Origin: Acinetobacter sp. LoGeW2-3
GTDB taxonomy: Bacteria > Pseudomonadota > Gammaproteobacteria > Pseudomonadales > Moraxellaceae
Reading direction: 5' to 3'
Assembly (NCBI RefSeq): GCF_002688565.1
Contig: NZ_CP024011.1
Location: 1,612,001-1,676,000 of the forward strand
Length of the DNA: 64,000 bases
In this document: positions 14,364-24,063 of the stretch, piece after piece
Layout: every line of letters starts with the position of its first letter
Position numbering within the stretch: the stretch's first letter is position 1
Position numbers and translations under genes: made by a program
The notes under the pieces: model-generated
The model's input: the letters and a program-made list of their open reading frames with translations, nothing else
What the model was told of the DNA's origin: nothing
Databases searched by the model: none

Positions 14364-15230
14364 TTAGGATTTATAGAGATTCAGGCTATGAGAGCAGTTA
14401 CGGAAACGCTTATAAGACCAGATGTATTGTAGCGGTGCAACCGCAATAGTCTGTTCGATATGCTGGTTTAAAGAAAGCACACTAAGATTTAAATCTTTGG
14501 AACTGATTTCGGCTGTAACAGGTGTGCAGTGAATATCAAATGAACCCTGCGAATGATGACGTAAACAACTGAGTCCGACTACACGGCATCCGGTTTTTTG
14601 GGCGAGCTTAGACACAATAGTTCCGGATAGAACATGTTGCTTAAAAAAGTCAGTATAGATCCCACCAGAAGGTTTCGGTAGATGATCGGGTAAAATGACA
14701 GTCAAGCCGCCTTGTTTAAGATGCTTAAAAATAGCTCTCACACCACTTTCATTTGCTGGTACGAGCACAGCACTGGTTTTTTGGCGGGCTTCCAGAATAT
14801 AGCGGTTAATCTGTTCATTTTTATTGGGCTTGTACATAATCATGGGCTGTGCTTGCTGACATAGCCAGGCATTAAGTAATTCCCAACTGCCTAAATGCGG
14901 CACAATTACAATTACCCCGTGCTTTTCATTGAGTGCATTTTCTAAATGCTCAGCGCCTTGAATATTCTTAATCTTACTTAAACTATATTCAGGCGACATG
15001 CCCCAAAACTTGATGCATTCGAGATAACTTAAACACTGGCTGTGAATACTGGCTCGAACCATTGCTTCTTGCGCGGCAGGCTTTAACTCAGGATAAGCCA
15101 GTTGGATATTAATTCGCGTAATACGTTGAATAGATGAAGGTGTCTGAATTAAAACCCAAGCAATCAGATAACCAAGAAAGTGTAGGACACGTAAGGGAAG
15201 TAAGGCTAAAAGCTTTAATAAAAAATACAT
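14364..15230 (-). CDS. Late lipid A acyltransferase (LpxL/HtrB/LpxM family)
   Basis: A 288-residue inner-membrane enzyme with one N-terminal hydrophobic anchor (MYFLLKLLALLPLRVLHFLGYLIAW) and the HX4E catalytic motif PHLGSWELL (about residues 111-119). The family block LPDHLPKPSGGIYTDFF follows. Such enzymes add secondary acyl chains from acyl-ACP to lipid A precursors on the cytoplasmic side. Which position it acylates cannot be decided here. I use the ATG at 15230; a TTG at 15248 would add six residues, and neither has a good ribosome site. Its position between aspS and the sugar cluster fits lipooligosaccharide assembly. Confidence 0.87.
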   Translation of the reverse strand: MYFLLKLLALLPLRVLHFLGYLIAWVLIQTPSSIQRITRINIQLAYPELKPAAQEAMVRASIHSQCLSYLECIKFWGMSPEYSLSKIKNIQGAEHLENALNEKHGVIVIVPHLGSWELLNAWLCQQAQPMIMYKPNKNEQINRYILEARQKTSAVLVPANESGVRAIFKHLKQGGLTVILPDHLPKPSGGIYTDFFKQHVLSGTIVSKLAQKTGCRVVGLSCLRHHSQGSFDIHCTPVTAEISSKDLNLSVLSLNQHIEQTIAVAPLQYIWSYKRFRNCSHSLNLYKS

Positions 15231-15451
15231 GCGAAGACAATTACTCAAGATCAGGCAGTTTAATAGATGAATTTAAGCGCCTAAAAATCTGAGAAAAGAG
15301 TCAAAAATAGCCAAGCAGCTTAAGTAGTAATGGAGAACAGGTATCAGTCGATACACAAGAATCAGCTCATATTCTAACCTGAAGCACTACTAAAAGGGGA
15401 ATTTAAAATATTGAATATAATTCTTAAAACGACGGGTAATGAGTGTTTCAT

Positions 15452-15480
15452 AAAAAAGCCCTGCATAGGGCAGGGCTTTT
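15452..15480 (-). terminator. aspS terminator
   Basis: Hairpin AAAGCCCTGC/GCAGGGCTTT with a short loop. Read leftward, it is followed by TTTTTTAT. It lies 20 bases after the aspS stop. Confidence 0.88.
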
Positions 15481-15499
15481 GAACATCAGTTACTAAAAA

Positions 15500-17284
15500 T
15501 TATCTAGCTTCTTCTGCTTTTGGTTTTTCACGTAAACGAATACCTAAATCACGCAATTGAGTTGCTTCAACTGGTGCAGGTGCTTGAGTCAACGGACATT
15601 CAGCAGTTTTGGTTTTCGGGAATGCAATCACGTCACGGATTGAAGATGCACCTGTCATCAACATCACCAGACGGTCAAGACCGAATGCTAAACCACCGTG
15701 AGGAGGTGCACCGAATTTCAATGCATTTAATAAGAAGCTGAATTTCTCTTCTGCTTCTTCTTCAGAAATACCAAGCGCTTCAAAGATCGCTTTTTGCATT
15801 TCTAGGTTATAAATACGCAGTGAACCACCACCGATTTCAGTACCGTTCAATACCATATCGTAAGCAACAGACAATGCAGCACCTGGATTGTTCTTCACTT
15901 CTTCAACGCTTGATTTAGGCAGTGTGAATGGGTGATGCACAGAAGTCCATTTGCCATCGTCAGTTTCTTCGAACATCGGGAAGTCAACAACCCAAAGTGG
16001 TGCCCACTCACAAGTTGCAAGCTTCATGTCATGACCAATTTTCACACGAAGTGCACCCATCGCATCATTTACGATTTTCGCTTTGTCTGCACCGAAGAAT
16101 ACGATGTCGCCATTTTCAGCGCCAACACGTTTCAATAGATCAAGCACGATTGGCTCGATGAATTTCACGATTGGAGATTGAAGACCTTCGATGCCTTTTT
16201 CAAGTTCGTTGACTTTGATGTAAGCCAAACCACGTGCACCATAGATGCCTACGAATTTAGTGTATTCATCGATCGCACTACGTGGAAGAGAGCCAGCACC
16301 TGGTACACGAAGCGCAACGATACGGCCTTTAGGATCTTTTGCAGGACCTGCGAATACTTTGAACTCAACGTCTTGCATTAAGTCTGCAACGTCAACAAGT
16401 TTCAATGGAATACGTAAGTCAGGCTTGTCAGATGCATAGTCACGCATTGCATCTGCATAAGTCATACGTGGGAATTTTTCGAATTGAACGTCTAGAAGTT
16501 CTTTGAACATCTTAACAGTTAAACGTTCCATCAAATCCATAATGTCATCGTCACTCATGAACGATGTTTCAACGTCGATTTGGGTGAATTCAGGCTGACG
16601 GTCAGCACGCAAGTCTTCATCACGGAAACATTTAGCGATTTGGTAGTAACGATCAATACCACCCACCATCAACAACTGTTTGAATAGCTGTGGAGATTGT
16701 GGAAGTGCGTAGAAACTACCGTTAGAAACACGACTTGGTACTAAATAATCACGTGCACCTTCTGGTGTTGCACGAGTCAAAATTGGTGTTTCAACGTCCA
16801 AGAAACCATTGTCTTCGAAGTAGTTACGAATCAGGTTAGTCAGTTTAGAGCGGAAACGTAAACGATCTAGCATTTCTGGACGACGAATGTCCAAGAAACG
16901 GTATTTTAAACGTACTTCTTCAGAAATATTTGTGTTTTCGTCATTCAATGGGAATGGTGGAGTTTCAGACGCAGCAAGAACTTCGATTTCTTTACCAAGA
17001 ACTTCGATTTGACCGCTAGTGATATTCGCGTTTTCAGTACCTGCATAACGACGACGTACGCGGCCTGTAATTTTTAATACGAATTCTGAACGTGATTTGT
17101 CTGCAGTTGCGAATGCCTCAGGGGTATCTGGATCGATAACCACTTGAACAAGACCATCACGGTCACGCATGTCAAGGAAGATTACACCACCGTGGTCACG
17201 GCGACGGTGAACCCAACCGCATAATGTTACGGTTTGGTCAATTTGAGCTTCGGTTAAAGAACCGCAGTAATGAGTTCGCATCAT
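15500..17284 (-). CDS. aspS: Aspartate-tRNA ligase, probably non-discriminating
   Basis: A 594-residue class II synthetase that charges tRNA-Asp. It has the N-terminal OB-fold anticodon domain, motif 2 ([20 protein letters not shown]), a bacterial GAD insertion domain and motif 3 ([12 protein letters not shown]). The anticodon domain reads [11 protein letters not shown] with His at residue 31. In Pseudomonas aeruginosa AspRS a His here is tied to misacylation of tRNA-Asn, which GatCAB then amidates; E. coli AspRS has Leu. I therefore infer a non-discriminating enzyme. In A. baumannii aspS is one border of the outer-core sugar locus, which fits the genes that follow. A single-gene transcript closed by its own terminator. 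Confidence 0.97.
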   Translation of the reverse strand: MMRTHYCGSLTEAQIDQTVTLCGWVHRRRDHGGVIFLDMRDRDGLVQVVIDPDTPEAFATADKSRSEFVLKITGRVRRRYAGTENANITSGQIEVLGKEIEVLAASETPPFPLNDENTNISEEVRLKYRFLDIRRPEMLDRLRFRSKLTNLIRNYFEDNGFLDVETPILTRATPEGARDYLVPSRVSNGSFYALPQSPQLFKQLLMVGGIDRYYQIAKCFRDEDLRADRQPEFTQIDVETSFMSDDDIMDLMERLTVKMFKELLDVQFEKFPRMTYADAMRDYASDKPDLRIPLKLVDVADLMQDVEFKVFAGPAKDPKGRIVALRVPGAGSLPRSAIDEYTKFVGIYGARGLAYIKVNELEKGIEGLQSPIVKFIEPIVLDLLKRVGAENGDIVFFGADKAKIVNDAMGALRVKIGHDMKLATCEWAPLWVVDFPMFEETDDGKWTSVHHPFTLPKSSVEEVKNNPGAALSVAYDMVLNGTEIGGGSLRIYNLEMQKAIFEALGISEEEAEEKFSFLLNALKFGAPPHGGLAFGLDRLVMLMTGASSIRDVIAFPKTKTAECPLTQAPAPVEATQLRDLGIRLREKPKAEEAR

Positions 17285-17445
17285 AGCGTTAGAAATCCAA
17301 CTATATGGGTTAAGGTCAGCGAATACGTAAACAGCGTACCGCTTTTAGTAAAAGTAGGATTATGCCTCTTTGGGCCTTCAGTCACAAGAACTTGCGTGAA
17401 AAACAGTATGATTTGGAGATATGGCTATATTAATCTGACTGGAGC

Positions 17446-18210
17446 TTAGCCCATGCGGTGCTGGCGATCCAGAAATAAAAATAGGATGCAACCCAGTGTA
17501 AAAACTAATAGAGCCCATTGACTGAATTCGTTGATAGCACGACCAGTAAAATAATACAGATCAGACTGCCAAATCTCAGTAGGAATATGTCTGGAGTAAT
17601 CCCAAACAGAAAGCATGCCCATAACAAAGGTAATACTGAGTAGGCCCCAGGCAAAGGTTCTAACCTTTTTATTCACTGGCAAATATTGCTGATAAGTATG
17701 GTAATAACACCATATCATCCAGCCAATAAAAGGCAGCGCTAAAGCAGAAGTTCCGAGCTGGAGCATGCGATGCATTGGGAAATAATATCCAAGTATTGCA
17801 ACTGGTTGGGCTAGAAAATCCCGAAAGGCAAAAGTCCGAAAATCCGCATGAGTGAGTCCATCCCAGATGAGGTGAGTAGCAATACCTAGAATCAAAGCAA
17901 TACAGGTTGCACAAATAAATTTGATTGCTGAAACTACATTATGTATATCGAGTTCATGCTGGATACCGACAAAGCGGTAAACTACAGGACGGTAGATGGC
18001 ATACCAGAGTAGACAGAAACCTAGGCCGATCCATAGATTAGGATGAATGATCGAAGACCATAGATGAGTGATATTAGATGATGCCTGAGTAAACAACCGA
18101 TATAAATCCGGCACCATACAGCCAATCGCCAATGCGGCTACAGGCAAGCGATGCCCTGTTAATTTGGAGAGTGGAGGAGCAAGTACTGCATGAGATAAAG
18201 TAAAGGGCAT
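17446..18210 (-). CDS. DUF4184 family membrane protein
   Basis: A 254-residue polytopic protein with about six hydrophobic segments. It starts MPFTLSHAVLAPPLSKL and includes ALAIGCMVPDLYRL and GIATHLIWDGLTHADF. The conserved histidines and aspartates near the membrane (SHAV, PD, HLIWDGLTH) are the hallmark of DUF4184, which resembles membrane metal-dependent hydrolases of the YdjM type, though no activity is established. It is divergent from znuD with about 150 bases between them, so the Zur-type palindrome there could also influence it. Otherwise it stands alone. Confidence 0.8.
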   Translation of the reverse strand: MPFTLSHAVLAPPLSKLTGHRLPVAALAIGCMVPDLYRLFTQASSNITHLWSSIIHPNLWIGLGFCLLWYAIYRPVVYRFVGIQHELDIHNVVSAIKFICATCIALILGIATHLIWDGLTHADFRTFAFRDFLAQPVAILGYYFPMHRMLQLGTSALALPFIGWMIWCYYHTYQQYLPVNKKVRTFAWGLLSITFVMGMLSVWDYSRHIPTEIWQSDLYYFTGRAINEFSQWALLVFTLGCILFLFLDRQHRMG

Positions 18211-18313
18211 AGTAGATAATGTAATTATGTATTTTAGTGGTGATTAAAATATAAATAAAAAATCGGTTCTAAATTATAGCTTAAATCAAAAGAAATGATT
18301 GTAAAAGTAATGA

Positions 18314-18332
18314 AATGTTATATTATAACATT
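18314..18332. promoter_or_regulatory. Probable Zur operator
   Basis: A perfect 19-base palindrome AATGTTATA-T-TATAACATT, 30 bases before the znuD start. It matches the GTTATAATATAAC type of zinc-uptake regulator site described in Acinetobacter and other gammaproteobacteria. The palindrome is seen; Zur binding is inferred from the zinc receptor gene behind it. Confidence 0.8.
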
Positions 18333-18362
18333 ATTCTGTTTTGATCATTTTGAGTTTGGGTC

Positions 18363-20528
18363 ATGTCGTTTCATAAGAACTTAATAACACTCTCCATTTT
18401 TGCAGTTGTCACGCCAGCTGCCTGGGCACAGCAAGAACAAAATGCTGTGCCGGTACAAACCTTGGAAACTATCCAGATTCAGGCTCATCCTTTGGTACAG
18501 ACGGCAACCGATTTTGCTGTGGCGGATCAAGTGATTGATCAGAAAGTTCTGGCTGAAGGCGCCACTACTATTGGAGATGCCTTAGCTGGTCAGTTAGGGG
18601 TGTATTCCAATCAGTATGGTACTAGTGCCAGTCGTCCCGTCATTCGTGGCCAGGATGGGCCACGGGTAAAAGTATTGCAGCATGCTTCTGAAACTGCAGA
18701 TGTATCGACTTTATCTCCTGATCATGCGGTAACCGTTGATCCGATTCTGGCGAAACAGGTTGAAGTGATTCGTGGACCTTCAACACTGCTTTATAGTGCG
18801 GGAACAGTCGGTGGTCTGGTGAATGTGACTGACCAGAAAATTCCAACCCAAATGCCGGAAGATGATCTGGAAGGTAAAGTTGGACTACGTTACAACTCAG
18901 GCAGTGATGAAAAGCTGGCAAGTGCAGGTGTAACCGCAGGTATAGGTGAAAACTTTGCCCTGCGTGTAGAAAGTTCTAAACACAAAGCCAATAACTATAT
19001 TGCCCCGGATTATTTTCATGATCATGATGGTGAATTAGAAAAAGAGCGTCGTGTGGGAAATACCTTCTCGGAAGGCCAGACTGTAAACATTGGTGGTTCA
19101 TGGATTCATGACCGTGGTTTTGTCGGCCTGTCTTATAGCAACCGTCAGGATGAATATGGCTTGCCAGGGCATAGTCATGAATACCATGGTTGTGAGTTAC
19201 ACAACGACCATTTTCATTGTCCAAAACCAGATTCAGATCATGAAGATGAACATGATCATGCTGGTGGACCATGGGTGGATTTAAAATCCGAGCGCTATGA
19301 TTTACGAACCGAGCTTGATCAACCATTTACCGGTTTTGAAAAATTGCGTGCCCATGCCAGCTTTACCGATTATGAGCATGATGAACTCGAAGAAAATGAA
19401 GTGGTTAGCAACTTCAAAAGCCGTGGTTATGATGCACGTTTAGAACTGGTGCATGTTCCTGTTGCTGGTTGGGAGGGTGTGATTGGTACACAGTTCAGTC
19501 AGCAAAAAATTGATTTAGCTGGCGGAGAAGGTCATGACCACGATGAGCATGAAGATGAAGGCCACGATCATAGTGAACATCATGTTGCACATGAAGGACA
19601 TGATCACAATATTCTCATGGCCGATACGAATACCAAAAAATATAGCCTGTTTGCTTTAGAGCATAAACAGTTGGGTGATGTGCATCTTGAAGTCGGTGCA
19701 CGTATTGACCATCAAACTATTGATGTGGAATCTGGGCAAAACAACTATTCAGGTACAGCCTATTCAGCATCTGCTGCAGCGAATTGGGAGTTTGTGCCGA
19801 ACTATAAACTTTCTATTGTTGGTTCTCATCAAGAACGTTTACCGTTGGCACAGGAACTGTATGCTGATGGGATGCACTTTGCGACCAATACCTTTGAAGT
19901 GGGTAACCCAAATATTGATAAGGAAACTTCAAACAACTTAGAACTTGGTTTCCATTATGAAGGAGACAAGCTCAATTATCATGCACATGTTTATCACAAC
20001 TGGTTTGATGATTATATATATGGTGCAACTGTTGCGAAAAAAGGCAATTTACGTGGTGTCCAATATACCCAAGACAAAGCCCGTTTTTATGGTGCAGAAG
20101 CAGAAGGGACTTATGCACTGAATGACACCTATAAGCTGGGTGTATTTGGCGACTATGTGCGTGGCAAGATTGACGGTGAAAATGCACCACGTGTACCAGC
20201 AGGCCGTTTAGGTACCAAGGTTGAAGCTGACTTTGCCGATGGCTGGTCAGGTCTGGCAGAGTATTATCATGTATTTAAGCAAGATAAAACGGCTAGCTAC
20301 CGCAAGGCTCAAGGTGAACGTGTTAGCTACGAAGATGCCACCCAAGGCTACAATATGGTCAATGTTGGTTTAAGCTATGCCAATAGCATTGCTGATAAAA
20401 ATGCTTATCGTGTCTATCTGAAAGCCAATAACTTACTAGATGATCAGGTCTATTCAAATACCTCTTTCCTGTCGAATATTCCGCAAGTGGGACGTAACTT
20501 TACAGTAGGTATCGAGTACGATTTCTAA
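18363..20528 (+). CDS. znuD: TonB-dependent zinc receptor ZnuD
   Basis: A 721-residue outer-membrane receptor that takes up zinc when the metal is scarce. The signal peptide is residues 1-22 (AWA|QQ), a TonB box ETIQIQA lies near 35-41, the plug domain contains RPVIRGQDGPRVKVL and EVIRGPSTLLYSAGTVGGLVNV, and the barrel ends in the outer-membrane signature VGIEYDF. Two histidine/acidic-rich extracellular loops at about residues 270-305 and 388-418 (runs such as GHDHDEHEDEGHDHSEHH) are the zinc-binding feature of ZnuD. The upstream palindrome at 18314 implies Zur repression. A monocistronic unit with its own terminator. Confidence 0.93.
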   Translation: MSFHKNLITLSIFAVVTPAAWAQQEQNAVPVQTLETIQIQAHPLVQTATDFAVADQVIDQKVLAEGATTIGDALAGQLGVYSNQYGTSASRPVIRGQDGPRVKVLQHASETADVSTLSPDHAVTVDPILAKQVEVIRGPSTLLYSAGTVGGLVNVTDQKIPTQMPEDDLEGKVGLRYNSGSDEKLASAGVTAGIGENFALRVESSKHKANNYIAPDYFHDHDGELEKERRVGNTFSEGQTVNIGGSWIHDRGFVGLSYSNRQDEYGLPGHSHEYHGCELHNDHFHCPKPDSDHEDEHDHAGGPWVDLKSERYDLRTELDQPFTGFEKLRAHASFTDYEHDELEENEVVSNFKSRGYDARLELVHVPVAGWEGVIGTQFSQQKIDLAGGEGHDHDEHEDEGHDHSEHHVAHEGHDHNILMADTNTKKYSLFALEHKQLGDVHLEVGARIDHQTIDVESGQNNYSGTAYSASAAANWEFVPNYKLSIVGSHQERLPLAQELYADGMHFATNTFEVGNPNIDKETSNNLELGFHYEGDKLNYHAHVYHNWFDDYIYGATVAKKGNLRGVQYTQDKARFYGAEAEGTYALNDTYKLGVFGDYVRGKIDGENAPRVPAGRLGTKVEADFADGWSGLAEYYHVFKQDKTASYRKAQGERVSYEDATQGYNMVNVGLSYANSIADKNAYRVYLKANNLLDDQVYSNTSFLSNIPQVGRNFTVGIEYDF

Positions 20529-20596
20529 GGATTTAACTGGTGTAAATAGCTGCATTCCGGCCAAAACACTGAAAATGACTTGAAAAATCATCAGAT

Positions 20597-20632
20597 AAAA
20601 CCTAGCCTGATTATATTGGGTTAGGTTTTTTT
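20597..20632 (+). terminator. znuD terminator
   Basis: Hairpin AAAACCTAGCC/GGGTTAGGTTTT (one G-U pair) followed by TTTTTTT. It abuts the first possible ATG of the next gene, so that gene needs a promoter inside or before it, or a later start. Confidence 0.78.
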
Positions 20633-20634
20633 AT

Positions 20635-22098
20635 ATGCATATCTTTCAGCGAATTCATAATAAACTAAATTGGTCAGGACGCCGCTATATGGCAGTTATC
20701 CTTATATTGCTTGCAATTAGCTATCTGGGTTCAGCGTTATATCACACCTTTAAGCCATTGCCAGATGGCTTGAACTACACGGGCCAATTACGTCATTCAG
20801 AAGTGAAGTTTCTGGCAGATCAGACCTATATTGATGCTCAAGGCAAACAGCAACTGGATCATCATATTTTCAAGGAAATGCTGGGCATGATTGAGGAAGC
20901 GAAAAGCCTGATCATGCTGGATATGTTCCTGTTCAATACCGAAGTAGGGGAATCCAAGCTGGAACATGAGCAGCTGACCAAAAAGCTTACTGATGCGTTG
21001 ATTAACAAACGCATTCTCAATCCTGAACTGGAAGTGAAGCTGATTACCGATCCGATCAATTCCGTCTATGGCGGGATTGCACCTGAACATTATCGGGAAT
21101 TACGTCAACATGGCATCGATGTGATTGAAACGGATTTGACGCCGTTACGTGCTTCCAACCCGATGTGGTCGGGGTTCTGGTATTTGTGCTGTCAGGGTAT
21201 TGGCAATAATCCGCAGAAAGGCTGGCTGCCAAATCCGTTTGGCGATGAAAAAATTACCCTGCGTACCTATTTCAACCTGCTCAATTTCAAAGCTAATCAC
21301 CGCAAAACTTTGGTGGTCGACACTGATGATGGCTGGAAAGGTTTGGTCACTTCCATGAATCCACATGATGGCAGTTCACGCCATTCCAATATAGCACTGG
21401 TGGTGAAAGGCAAAACAGCACTGGATATTCTGCAGACTGAACAGAGCGTTGGCATGATGTCTGGTGCCAATATGCCTGCAGTGGTTGCTGGTGAGTTTGA
21501 AGCGGCGAAAACTGAGCCACAGGCACAGGTACTGACGGAAAAAGGTATTTATGATGCCACCTTGAATCTGATTAATTCTGCGAAAAAAGGCAATCATATC
21601 GATCTGGCAGTGTTCTATCTGTCGGAACGCAAAATTATTAAAGCGCTTCTGTCAGCGCATGAACGTGGTGTGCAGATACGTATTCTGTTGGATCCGAACA
21701 AGGATGCTTTTGGCCGTCAGAAAAATGGGGTGCCCAACCGTCAGGTAGCACATGAACTGCATCAGGCTGGTATTGATGTACGCTGGTGCAATACGCAAGG
21801 CGAGCAGTGTCATAGCAAGATTATCATCAAGCGTAATGGTCAGCAGGCGGAGATGATTTTAGGTTCAGCCAATTTCACTGCTCGTAATCTGAAAAACTAT
21901 AATCTGGAAACCGATATGCGGGTGGTAGGTTCGCCACAGTCTGCGGTTTTTGTGGATGCCCAGCGTTATTTTGATAGTTCCTGGTCGAATCTGAATGGTC
22001 GAAAAGCCAGTCTGGATTATGCAGCTTATCAGGATGACTCGCGCTGGAAATACTGGCTGTACCGTTTTATGGAATGGAGTGGCTGGTCGACGTTCTAA
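20635..22098 (+). CDS. Phospholipase D-family protein (cardiolipin-synthase-like)
   Basis: A 487-residue protein with an N-terminal membrane anchor (MAVILILLAISYLGSALY, about residues 19-36) and two PLD domains. The first HKD motif is complete (H222-R-K224 to D229, then GSS). The second is H393-S-K395 with GSANFT downstream, but the expected Asp at position 400 is Arg. Family members hydrolyse or transfer phosphatidyl groups; cardiolipin synthesis is one possibility. The ATG at 20635 lies inside the tail of the znuD terminator without a ribosome site, so ATG 20689 (Met 19) is a serious alternative start. Confidence 0.8.
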   Translation: MHIFQRIHNKLNWSGRRYMAVILILLAISYLGSALYHTFKPLPDGLNYTGQLRHSEVKFLADQTYIDAQGKQQLDHHIFKEMLGMIEEAKSLIMLDMFLFNTEVGESKLEHEQLTKKLTDALINKRILNPELEVKLITDPINSVYGGIAPEHYRELRQHGIDVIETDLTPLRASNPMWSGFWYLCCQGIGNNPQKGWLPNPFGDEKITLRTYFNLLNFKANHRKTLVVDTDDGWKGLVTSMNPHDGSSRHSNIALVVKGKTALDILQTEQSVGMMSGANMPAVVAGEFEAAKTEPQAQVLTEKGIYDATLNLINSAKKGNHIDLAVFYLSERKIIKALLSAHERGVQIRILLDPNKDAFGRQKNGVPNRQVAHELHQAGIDVRWCNTQGEQCHSKIIIKRNGQQAEMILGSANFTARNLKNYNLETDMRVVGSPQSAVFVDAQRYFDSSWSNLNGRKASLDYAAYQDDSRWKYWLYRFMEWSGWSTF

Positions 22099-22109
22099 AC
22101 TTATTTTCA

Positions 22110-22147
22110 CTAGAAAAGGAAGTTGAAATAGCTTCCTCTCTTATTTC
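22110..22147. terminator. Likely bidirectional terminator between the PLD gene and umuC
   Basis: Imperfect hairpin AGGAAG/CTTCCT embedded in AGAAA/TTTCT flanks, between two convergent stop codons. The U-tract is short, so efficiency is uncertain. Confidence 0.5.
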
Positions 22148-22152
22148 TAGAT

Positions 22153-23448
22153 TTACTTAATTTCCAGCAAGCTATCCCATTGGAAATAATTCTGACTAAG
22201 CCGATCGCGACTCATATTCCAGTGTCGGTAGGGTAACATACTGGCGCCTAGCCCCAGTTTGCTTCTGCCAAATTTACTCTGAATCTTTTCTAGAGAAGTC
22301 ATCAGTTGATTCTCTTTCTGAACCTGCTGCATATCTGTAAAAATGTCATAAGTATGTTTGGCTTTGGGTTCCAGACAGGTCAGGATCACACCACACTTTT
22401 TAAAGACGATGTCTTTCTGATAAAGCTGATCCACCATCGATACCACAATTTTGGATAATGTCAGCAGATGGTCGGTGGGTTCCGGCAAAGCAAAAGACAG
22501 TGATTGATTATAATAAGCCTGTTGTTTATCAAAAGGGTTGGACTGGACAAAGGCAATGACGCAGCCACAAAGCAACCGATCCTGCCTGAGCCGGATTACC
22601 GCATCCTGAATATACAGTGACATGGCCTCTTTCAGGTCGTTTAGCTCGGTGACCCGATGCCCAAAGGAGCGGCTGGAGACAATCTGTTTGCGGGCTTCAG
22701 GTTGATGTTCTAGTTCTATGCAGGGGATGCCCTGTAATTCCAGTACTGTGCGTTGCAATACTACGGAAAACCGCTTACGGATCATTTCCGGAGAGGTTAG
22801 GGCTAGATCAAGCACGCTATAAATATTCATTTGATTGAGTTTTTCTCGCTGACGCCGTCCCACTCCCCAGACTTCGCTAATGTCGGTCTGCTGATATAAT
22901 AGTTCCAAGGCGCAAGGATCCATCTCTATCAGGTTGCAAACTCCATTAAAATGCTGATGCTTTTTCGCCAGATGATTGGCCATCTTGGCTTCAGTTTTGG
23001 TACGGCCAATCCCGATACAGATCGGTAATCCGAGCCATTGCCAGACTCGATTTCGAATGCTTTGCGCAAACTGGTTCAGATCGTACAGTGCAGCATGCGA
23101 GCTTAGATTCAGAAAACATTCATCAATTGAATAGATTTCCCGTTCATTCGGCTCGACAAATTCCCCAAGAATCTTCATAAAGCGTCGTGACATTTCTGCA
23201 TAGAGTGCATAGTTGCTGGACAGCACCTCCACCTGATGCTGCTCGACCAGCTCCTTAATCTGGTAATAAGGCACCGCCATCTTGATACCCAAGTCTTTGG
23301 CTTCTTGGGAGCGTGCCACGGCACAACCATCGTTATTAGACAGTAAAATCACAGGACGATTGTTTAGACTAGGATTAAACACCCGTTCGCAGCTGACATA
23401 GCAATTATTGATGTCAACCAGGGCAAAAATACGTGGCGGACGATCCAT
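22153..23448 (-). CDS. umuC: DNA polymerase V catalytic subunit UmuC
   Basis: A 431-residue Y-family translesion polymerase. The palm motif is FALVDINNCYVSCERVFNP at residues 8-26, with the metal-binding Asp, and SIDECFLNLS near 106 supplies the catalytic Asp-Glu. A helix-hairpin-helix region (VWGVGRRQREKL, about 192) and the little-finger domain follow. Length is standard (422-435). It starts 14 bases after the umuD stop, so the two form an SOS operon making the UmuD'2C mutagenic polymerase. A RecA-contacting C-terminal tail is not separately recognisable. Confidence 0.94.
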   Translation of the reverse strand: MDRPPRIFALVDINNCYVSCERVFNPSLNNRPVILLSNNDGCAVARSQEAKDLGIKMAVPYYQIKELVEQHQVEVLSSNYALYAEMSRRFMKILGEFVEPNEREIYSIDECFLNLSSHAALYDLNQFAQSIRNRVWQWLGLPICIGIGRTKTEAKMANHLAKKHQHFNGVCNLIEMDPCALELLYQQTDISEVWGVGRRQREKLNQMNIYSVLDLALTSPEMIRKRFSVVLQRTVLELQGIPCIELEHQPEARKQIVSSRSFGHRVTELNDLKEAMSLYIQDAVIRLRQDRLLCGCVIAFVQSNPFDKQQAYYNQSLSFALPEPTDHLLTLSKIVVSMVDQLYQKDIVFKKCGVILTCLEPKAKHTYDIFTDMQQVQKENQLMTSLEKIQSKFGRSKLGLGASMLPYRHWNMSRDRLSQNYFQWDSLLEIK

Positions 23449-23462
23449 GTGCTGAGCCGTAT

Positions 23463-24041
23463 TTATTTGCGTTTACGGAAAGGCCTAATGACATAGGTCA
23501 CCACACCCCAGATCATCATCTCCTGACCGTCTTTCAGGTGGATATCGGCATGATCTGGGTTTTCTGCTTTTAGCCAGCGTTCATCATCTTCGATCATCAA
23601 GCGTTTTACAGTGAATTCATTGTCAATCAGGGCGACCACGATATCTTCATGCTTGGCCGTGAGGCTGCGATCAACCACCAGTTCATCATTAATATCAATC
23701 CCGGCATCGCGCATCGATAGTGAAGCGACCTTAACGATAAAGGTGGCCGCTTCGTTCTTGATGAGGTGTTCATTCATGTCCAGGGTTTTATCGACATAAT
23801 CCTGGGCTGGGGAAGGGAAGCCGGCAGCAATTTTTTCAGAAGCCAATGGAATTTGCATCTGGGTAATGGGATCAATTGCAGTAATCGAAGCAATATTATC
23901 AAAGTATGGTGTACGGCTTTGATTTAAATACTGTTTGATTTCCACGACCCGTGAAGCAGGAATGCGCATCACTTTGGTGGGTTCATCATAAAGTGGTTTA
24001 CGTCCTGCGCCTTCACGGCTTCCTCCACGACTTGCTGCCAT
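23463..24041 (-). CDS. umuD: UmuD with long N-terminal extension; SOS mutagenesis protein and probable repressor
   Basis: A 192-residue LexA/UmuD-type self-cleaving protein. The cleavage site is A73-G74 (IAA|GFPSP). The catalytic dyad is Ser109 (ASLSM) and Lys146 (FTVKRL). E. coli UmuD is about 139 residues; the extra ~45 N-terminal residues (GGSREGAGRKP...TKVMRIPAS) match the extended UmuDAb type of Acinetobacter, which represses DNA-damage genes in place of LexA. That role is established for UmuDAb and inferred here. Two TTGATT-N9-AATCAA sites lie just upstream, consistent with autorepression. Cotranscribed with umuC. Confidence 0.9.
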   Translation of the reverse strand: MAASRGGSREGAGRKPLYDEPTKVMRIPASRVVEIKQYLNQSRTPYFDNIASITAIDPITQMQIPLASEKIAAGFPSPAQDYVDKTLDMNEHLIKNEAATFIVKVASLSMRDAGIDINDELVVDRSLTAKHEDIVVALIDNEFTVKRLMIEDDERWLKAENPDHADIHLKDGQEMMIWGVVTYVIRPFRKRK

Positions 24042-24063
24042 TTGATTATTTCCCCCGAATCAA

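Noticed and set aside
18976..19326. His-rich ORF antisense to znuD
   Set aside because: It is a shadow of CAT/CAC codons in the His-rich loops of the receptor.
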